A stretch of 23,462 nucleotides of DNA from JANRKN01 sp033763435 (GTDB taxonomy: Bacteria; Planctomycetota; Phycisphaerae; Phycisphaerales; UBA1924): NCBI GenBank assembly GCA_033763435.1, contig JANRKN010000028.1, positions 1-23,462 of the forward strand, written 5' to 3'. The position numbers and the translations under genes were made by a program. Below, piece after piece: positions 18,401 to 23,462 of this stretch. Position 1 is the first letter of the stretch; the number at the start of each line of letters is the position of its first letter. The notes beneath the pieces were generated by a model, which was not told where the DNA came from, ran no database searches, and worked only from the letters and a program-made list of their open reading frames with translations.

Positions 18401-18690
18401 TCGTTGTTCACTTCGCCGCCCGAGTCGTTCTCGGGTTCGCCGGTCTCGTCGATGGCGTCTTCATCGGCGTCTTCGCGTTCGTCGGCGCCCGTGTCGTCGC
18501 GTCCTTCGTCACGCAGTTCATCGCGGGCGTCGTCGGCCTCGCGCGCGTCGTCGCGCCGGCGGTCGCGCGAGCTGCCGCGCGCGTCTTCACGCGTGTCGTT
18601 CGGCGCTTCGTTGCGCGCTTGGTTGGTTTCCGGGGGCGTCTGCTCGCCGCTGCCGCCCTGTCCCTCGTCCCACATGTTGAGAACCTTCAT
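15463..18690 (-). CDS. rne: Ribonuclease E/G family endoribonuclease with long disordered arms
   Basis: A 1075-residue endoribonuclease that would process rRNA/tRNA and start mRNA decay. ATG 18690 follows GGAGCAGGC. Residues 1 to about 165 are a charged, Asp/Glu/Arg-rich arm ending in an Arg/Gly block (about 128-148). The core (about 168-690) starts MLINYVPGEECRVAIVENGK. It has an S1-type region (VGNIYAGKVINVEPAIQAAF), catalytic aspartates in AIDVNSG (about 478) and IVNDLIDM (about 521), and a zinc-link CPTCHGRG (Cys about 579 and 582), which marks RNase E/G proper. The C-terminal arm (about 690-1075) has three more Arg/Gly blocks, including a run of ten Arg, a Ser/Asn repeat, and a basic end RTLYRGARRRLMPSELNKR. 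The arms flank the core on both sides, unlike E. coli RNase E, where only the C-terminus is disordered. dxr follows after 10 bases. Confidence 0.96.
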   Translation of the reverse strand: MKVLNMWDEGQGGSGEQTPPETNQARNEAPNDTREDARGSSRDRRRDDAREADDARDELRDEGRDDTGADEREDADEDAIDETGEPENDSGGEVNNEPSDDAANQSTGESTGEAASDGTGDAAGEAGGRRGRRGRRGGRGRSRRGRGGEERAEGDSSAPTDEPADAQMLINYVPGEECRVAIVENGKLEELHVEKFGASNRVGNIYAGKVINVEPAIQAAFVDFGVGENGFLHISDLHPRYFPGEDVEETTERVGFKTPRRERPPMQHALRRGQEVIVQVLKEGIVTKGPTLTTYLSIPGRFLVMMPNMDKVGVSRKVEDEDQRRKMREILDQLELPEGFGFILRTAGMDRTKVELKRDLAYLQRLWKDMDRRMSEGKAPRLLYSESDLLVRALRDHLTANIKEVVIDSDQALQRGARFMKIVAPRTQTKLLHYQGRAPVFHAFGIEPQIAMIHAREVPLPSGGRLVIDQTEALVAIDVNSGRSRESRDAETNAYQTNIEAVDEICRQLRLRDLGGIIVNDLIDMRLHSHRKDIETRLRERLKRDRARTTVLPISEFGIVEMTRQRMRSSHETVHFIDCPTCHGRGVVQKPESIAGDALRELAALLDIEHVARVELVVAPRVAGELLSNKRSLLSRIERASGKHVDVRVSEVIPVDRVTFYAYDRQGTDIDLSNLGRIRRPKNLVEYELPGAKDEDQPWASEPGQERAESAEPEPTEEAVDDIAAHPIEFDEGDTPEGELDFASQRLGAPVNRGGGRDGGRDGGRDGGRGGRRGRRGRRGRGGEGRAGEGRVSDGPREQSREGPRDESRPQAPRGPVGERRPLTPGDHGEGTPSDQPMNEGPIGEGQLHDGPPGEGGEGGGRRRRRRRRRRGRGGAGGAGGAPQLGPDGQPLPNQPQTDQPAGDFDDADGPMNGDASDEAPESAPADREDAPRDGEGPGSEGEPAGGSDGGNEGPGEGGGRRRRRRRGRRGRGGGGEGGGPREGNRPEGREGGRDQREPRDQRGGRGNNSGGNSPNNSPNNSANSSANNSGGGGNSGGSSAGNSGGANPPVVRTLYRGARRRLMPSELNKRPKSE
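15572..15673 (-). repeat. 12-base tandem repeat inside rne (Ser/Asn/Gly-rich tail)
   Basis: Degenerate 12-base units of the form GAGTTGTTGGCC (plus strand). Two exact GAGTTGTTGGGC copies lie at 15626-15649, with variants such as GAGCTGTTGGCC and GAGTTGCCGCCT on either side. On the coding strand they give NNS/NSx steps such as SPNNSPNNSANSS. The array lies near the 3' end of rne and may vary in copy number between strains. Confidence 0.75.
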
Positions 18691-18703
18691 GCCTGCTCCG
18701 TGC

Positions 18704-18769
18704 GGGCGAAGCAATCGCCCGTCTCGCGGCGCGAGCGTCCTGCGGGGAGCCGCGAACTTTCGCGGTTCC
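18704..18769 (-). promoter_or_regulatory. Stem-loops in the rne 5' leader
   Basis: GGGCGA-AGCAA-TCGCCC (18704-18720, plus-strand reading) sits just upstream of the rne ribosome binding site. GGAGCCGCGA-ACTT-TCGCGGTTCC (18746-18769) is a 10-bp stem with one G-T pair and a 4-base loop. In enterobacteria rne is autoregulated through hairpins in its long 5' leader; these could serve a similar purpose. That link is inference. Confidence 0.4.
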
Positions 18770-18852
18770 TGAGCGAGGGATGTGGGCCAACTCAGCGTGC
18801 GGGCTCGGGTGCGCTCAGCACCGTGGGCCTCGCGGGGGCATCGCCGATCGCT

Positions 18853-18912
18853 CGGGAGCCGTGCTCCCGTGCGGGCGATTCGTCCCGCTCCCGCGCGGTC
18901 CCCGAGGGGGAC
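18853..18912. other. Two stem-loops between ptsI and rne
   Basis: CGGGAGC-CGT-GCTCCCG (18853-18869) and GTCCCC-GAG-GGGGAC (18898-18912) are perfect inverted repeats with 3-base loops. Neither is followed by a T-run on either strand. They may belong to the rne leader or to the 3' end of the ptsI message. Confidence 0.3.
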
Positions 18913-19200
18913 AGAGTGGGGCAGGGACGGGCGGCGGGGTCATTGGGCAAGCCCGGGGCACGGATGCCGGGGGCCTGCGTGTCCCGCCCGAAGCTCGCCC
19001 GAGTGCCTGCCCGGGCGAATGAACGCCGGGGCGTGACTTCCAGGGCTGGGGCTTCGAAGGCCGGCGCTCGGGCTCCGCCGCGAGGATTGGTCGCGGGGGC
19101 GCATCGGGCGTCGGCAGAGCCGCACGCTTGTTGGCCCGTCCGTCGCCGGCGGTTTGATCCGCCCGTCACGCTCGAACGCGCCGTGGTCCATCTCCCTCAG

Positions 19201-21069
<1,869 letters not shown>

Positions 21070-21269
21070 TGGGAGGAGAGTCTATCGGGAAAGCGGTGGG
21101 GCTTGGGGGCGAACGGGTGGCCCCTGCTCCTCGCCGGGCGGGAAGTTCGGGTGGGGGTGGACGCGGAGGGCCCCCACGCGAGCGAAACCTGCGCAGGGCG
21201 GGCTGCCGGGGGGCGTGGGTGCGTCCGAAAAGACATCGGCGGTTGGGGGCGGAGGGGTGAGGCGGGATC

Positions 21270-21298
21270 TTGACTTTGGCGTCAATCTCCCCTCTGAT
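21270..21298 (+). promoter_or_regulatory. Putative rho promoter overlapping an inverted repeat
   Basis: TTGACT (21270-21275, 5 of 6) and TCTGAT (21293-21298, 4 of 6) are separated by 17 bases. The -35 hexamer is the left half of TTGAC-N6-GTCAA (21270-21285), which could be an operator. Confidence 0.45.
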
Positions 21299-21515
21299 TT
21301 GTCCGAGGGATGGGGAAGACGCCGCCGGGCTCAGGCCCGTGCGAGTCGGGTGAGGGGAACCTGCGGGGGCTGTCCGACGAATCGGGATGTGATCGGCGCG
21401 AGCTTTGAGGCTCGCGGCCTCGTTCAATCGAAGCTGCTTTGTTCCGGGGCCGCGGGAGCGCGCGTGGCCTGTGGGTGCCGCGGTGGCCGTGCGTTTCCCG
21501 GAATCGCTGGAGTCT

Positions 21516-21533
21516 GCGGGCATGCCTGCCCGC
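21516..21533 (+). promoter_or_regulatory. Stem-loop in the rho leader
   Basis: GCGGGCA-TGCC-TGCCCGC is a perfect 7-bp stem with a 4-base loop, about 150 bases before the rho start. rho is known to be autoregulated by early termination in its leader in other bacteria; a role here is inference. Confidence 0.35.
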
Positions 21534-21680
21534 GCCGGGGCGCGGACCCAGTCGCGCCGTGAGTCTTTCGGTCGGGCGGGGGGCCCGGCGGGTTGATTGA
21601 GCGGATTGATCGATCGGATCGAGTGCCCGAGTGTTCGGGCCAGCCCGCCGCACGACGGCGCCGGGCAGGAGTCGTTGCTT

Positions 21681-22997
21681 ATGTCGCATGGATGGTCCGA
21701 TGGCGCCGGTGGCGCAGGCTTTGGCGGAAGCCAGGGCGGCAGCTACGGAAACGGCGGCGGGTACGGCGGCGGCGGGAATGGCGGTGGTGGTGGAGGTGGT
21801 GGGGGCGGTCGGCGTCGGCGTCGGGGGCGTCGCGGCGGGCGCAACCGCAACAAGAACCGAGGCCCCGAGGGCGCGACCGCGCTGCTCGATGGCGCCAGCG
21901 ACGCGCCGGCTGAATCCGCGGGCGCGTCGAGCGGCGGGCCCAACGCCAGCACCAATCCGCCCGCGCTCAAGCCCGGCGGCGCAGGGGCCTATGAAAAGCT
22001 CACGTCGATCGATCCCCAGCCTCGCCTGAGCCTCGAGTATCCGGGCGGGCCCGACTCGTGCCGACTGATCGACCTGTTCTGCCCCATCGGCCGCGGCCAG
22101 CGCGGGCTGATCGTCTCGCCCCCCAAGGCCGGCAAGACGACCCTGCTCAAGGACATCGCGATCGCGCTGCTGCGCAATCACCCCGACATCGACCTCGTGC
22201 TGCTGCTGGTCGATGAGCGGCCCGAGGAAGTGACCGACTTCAAGCGCACCATCGCGGCCGCGGTCGCGTCGAACTCGGCGCTGATCTCGGGCATGCTCGC
22301 GCACGCGCCCGCCGACGTGCAGGCCGCGGCATCGACCAATAGCAGAACCGGTCCGGCAACCACGCCCGGGCCCGTGACGGGCATCCACGCCGTGTACTCG
22401 CAGGGGCGCGTGAGCGTCGTCGCGTCGAGCAACGATCACCCCGTCGATCGTCATGTGGACGTCGCGACGAGCACGATCGCGCGCTGCCGCCAGCTCGTCG
22501 AGCAGGGCCGGCACGTCGTGGTGCTGCTGGACTCACTCACGCGGCTCGGGCGCGCATTCAACAACTCGCGCAAGCACGCCAACTCCGGGCGCACACTGAC
22601 GGGCGGGCTGGACTCGCGCGCGCTCGAGGTGCCCAAGCTGCTGTTCGGCTCGGCGCGCAACACCGAAGAGGCCGGTTCGCTCACGATCATCGCCTCGTGC
22701 CTGGTCGACACAGGCTCGGCGGCGGACCAGATCATCTTCGAAGAGTTTAAAGGCACCGGCAACATGGAACTGATCCTCGACCGCAAGGTCGCGGAGAAGC
22801 GGCTATTCCCGGCGATCAATCTCGCTGAATCCGGCACGCGCAAGGAAAACCTGCTGCTGACTGAGAGCGAGATGAAGACGATGACGGCGCTGCGTCGGCA
22901 GTTGCTGCAGATGCCGCCGCCGATGCAGGTCGAACGCCTGCTCGCCGCGATGCGCCGATTCCCGACCAATGCCGCGCTGGTGGGCGGGGCGGGGTAA
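21681..22997 (+). CDS. rho: Transcription termination factor Rho, atypical: Gly/Arg-rich N-terminus, no visible CSD
   Basis: A 438-residue hexameric RNA-dependent ATPase that terminates transcription. ATG 21681 follows AGGAG with 9 bases of spacing. The ATPase core is certain: IGRGQRGLIVSPPKAGKTTL (136-155, Walker A Lys152), LLLVDERPEEV (174-184, catalytic Glu179), VVVLLDSLTRLGRAFN (279-294, Walker B Asp284), LTGGLDS, FGSARNTEEAGSLTIIAS, EEFKGTGNMEL (354-364), and the Arg-finger region LDRKVAEKRLFPA (366-378). Residues 1-100 are low complexity: a Gly run (about 25-43), RRRRRGRRGGRNRNKNRG (44-61), then an Ala/Ser/Pro linker. The N-terminal helix bundle and cold-shock-like primary RNA-binding domain of ordinary Rho are not recognisable. 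About 51 extra residues lie between Arg189 and VVASS (246-250). The loop FNNSRKHANSGRTLTGG is two residues longer than in E. coli. Confidence 0.95.
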   Translation: MSHGWSDGAGGAGFGGSQGGSYGNGGGYGGGGNGGGGGGGGGGRRRRRGRRGGRNRNKNRGPEGATALLDGASDAPAESAGASSGGPNASTNPPALKPGGAGAYEKLTSIDPQPRLSLEYPGGPDSCRLIDLFCPIGRGQRGLIVSPPKAGKTTLLKDIAIALLRNHPDIDLVLLLVDERPEEVTDFKRTIAAAVASNSALISGMLAHAPADVQAAASTNSRTGPATTPGPVTGIHAVYSQGRVSVVASSNDHPVDRHVDVATSTIARCRQLVEQGRHVVVLLDSLTRLGRAFNNSRKHANSGRTLTGGLDSRALEVPKLLFGSARNTEEAGSLTIIASCLVDTGSAADQIIFEEFKGTGNMELILDRKVAEKRLFPAINLAESGTRKENLLLTESEMKTMTALRRQLLQMPPPMQVERLLAAMRRFPTNAALVGGAG

Positions 22998-23000
22998 GGC

Positions 23001-23095
23001 CGAAAGGCATCAGGCATTCGGCATTCGGAAAGGCCTCAGGTCTTTCCCATTTGCTGCTTTGCTGTTCTGCTGCTTTGCTGCGTTCTGACTTTCCC
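23001..23095. repeat. Short direct repeats in an A/T-richer patch after rho
   Basis: GGCATTCG is repeated in tandem at 23013-23028. GCTGCTTTGCTG occurs exactly twice (23053-23064 and 23069-23080), with a 16-base period. The patch is visibly less GC-rich than its surroundings and lies between the convergent rho and membrane-protein genes. Confidence 0.6.
23027..23047 (+). terminator. Possible terminator stem-loop between convergent genes
   Basis: GGAAAGGCC-TCA-GGTCTTTCC forms a 9-bp stem with one G-T pair, 29 bases after the rho stop. T-rich sequence follows (CATTTGCTGCTTTGC) but there is no clean T-run. It could serve rho or, read on the other strand, the incoming minus-strand gene. Confidence 0.4.
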
Positions 23096-23117
23096 CGCTG
23101 GCCACGGGCGTCTTCTC

Positions 23118-23462
23118 TCACTTCACGCCCGCGAGTCGGCGCACGATCGTGTCGAAGCTGCGGACCAGGGCCGAGTGCAGGCCGTAGACCATGCCGGCGT
23201 AGATGCCCGCGGCGGCGAGGCATCCCACCGCGAGGCTGAGGCGTGCGGCGCCGAGGCTGCGTGCGGAGTCGATCGTGCCGTCCATCGCTTCGCCGGGCGA
23301 GATGAGCGCGTGGACAAGCGACGCGGGTGAGAGCGCGGCGAGCACGGGGCCCGCGAAGGGGATGCGCCCGGCCGACTGCCAGCCGCAGAGCCCGACCATG
23401 CCCGCGGTGATCGCGACGATGGTCACGCTTGACACCACCGAGCCCAGCGTGCCGCGGCTCTT
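23118..23462 (-). CDS. Integral membrane protein, C-terminal fragment
   Basis: The last 114 codons of a gene whose start lies beyond the right edge. The visible part opens KSRGTLGSVVSSVTIVAITA and has two hydrophobic stretches, SVVSSVTIVAITAGMVGLCG and ARLSLAVGCLAAAGIYAGMVYGL, with a more polar stretch between them that also contains GPVLAALSPASLVHALI. It ends in a short basic tail (FDTIVRRLAGVK). The alternation is like the end of an ABC-2 type transporter permease, which planctomycetes carry in many copies, but no diagnostic motif is present, so the family call is weak. It converges with rho across about 120 bases. Confidence 0.6.
   Translation of the reverse strand, partial: KSRGTLGSVVSSVTIVAITAGMVGLCGWQSAGRIPFAGPVLAALSPASLVHALISPGEAMDGTIDSARSLGAARLSLAVGCLAAAGIYAGMVYGLHSALVRSFDTIVRRLAGVK

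Larger units (their letters stand above)
18691..19200 (-). other. Intergenic region and probable leader upstream of rne
   Basis: This 510-base stretch lies between the ptsI stop and the rne start, with no convincing gene; open frames in it are Arg/Pro/Ala-rich and unsupported. It holds at least four perfect or near-perfect stem-loops (18704-18720, 18746-18769, 18853-18869, 18898-18912). No clear sigma70 promoter or T-tract terminator is visible on the minus strand. Confidence 0.55.
21070..21680. other. Divergent intergenic region ptsI / rho
   Basis: A 611-base stretch without a convincing gene. It holds a promoter-like pair with an inverted repeat (21270-21298), a strong stem-loop (21516-21533), a weaker one, GAGGC/GCCTC near 21410-21425, and the rho ribosome binding site AGGAG (21667-21671). 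The half next to ptsI (21070-21269) shows nothing distinctive besides G-rich runs. If transcription starts near 21305 the rho leader is about 375 bases. Confidence 0.6.

Noticed and set aside
18792..19169. Small open frames between ptsI and rne (for example 125 codons on the minus strand).
   Set aside because: No ribosome binding site, low-complexity Arg/Pro/Ala translation and overlapping open frames on both strands; no support as a gene.
21720..21870. The GGC/GGT-rich stretch at the start of rho as a possible noncoding repeat or assembly error.
   Set aside because: It stays in frame with a good ribosome binding site upstream and leads into the intact ATPase core, so it is read as a real Gly/Arg tail.

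Overview
The window is very GC-rich chromosomal DNA (about two thirds G+C by eye, strong G/C bias at third codon positions). It most resembles a planctomycete, probably of the Phycisphaerae type. This rests on a prepilin-type N-terminal protein with otherwise unrecognised body, a dockerin-like repeat on a secreted enzyme, a bacterial GlnRS, and Gly/Arg-rich tails on RNA enzymes. The taxonomic call is an inference from gene content. I see no integrase, transposase, CRISPR array or phage genes.

Left part (1-5257, all minus strand). Reading in the direction of transcription there is glnS, a GNAT acetyltransferase overlapping its end, a secreted class-C-beta-lactamase-like serine hydrolase, a PfkB-family sugar kinase, and the start of a glutamine amidotransferase that runs off the left edge. 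The spacings (34-base overlap, then gaps of 93, 44 and 48 bases) suggest one transcription unit or closely linked units.

Middle part (5258-14204, all plus strand). A 367-base divergent region holds a good sigma70-like promoter, a palindrome beside it and a long, foldable leader before a secreted subtilisin-like protease, which is followed by an intrinsic terminator. Next come an anchored hypothetical protein, a prepilin-like protein, a GT9 (heptosyltransferase-like) glycosyltransferase, a tRNA-Ala(GGC) with its own -10 box and terminator, a methyl-accepting chemotaxis protein, and a secreted esterase with a starch-binding-like N-terminus and a dockerin-like C-terminus.

Right part (14229-22997). 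dxr, a long RNase E/G and PTS enzyme I lie on the minus strand. rne and dxr are 10 bases apart and probably an operon. A 611-base divergent region separates ptsI from rho on the plus strand. A membrane protein enters from the right edge on the minus strand.

The most interesting biology is in the RNA machinery. The Rho here appears to lack the canonical cold-shock-type primary RNA-binding domain, having a Gly-rich/Arg-rich tail instead, and it carries an extra segment of about 50 residues after the catalytic DERPEEV motif. The neighbouring RNase E/G has four Arg/Gly blocks of the same style, set in long disordered arms, and a distinct basic C-terminal end. The two genes, separated only by ptsI, may encode partners of a condensate-type or RG-tract-mediated RNA decay/termination system. 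Both have long upstream regions with stem-loops that could carry autoregulation.
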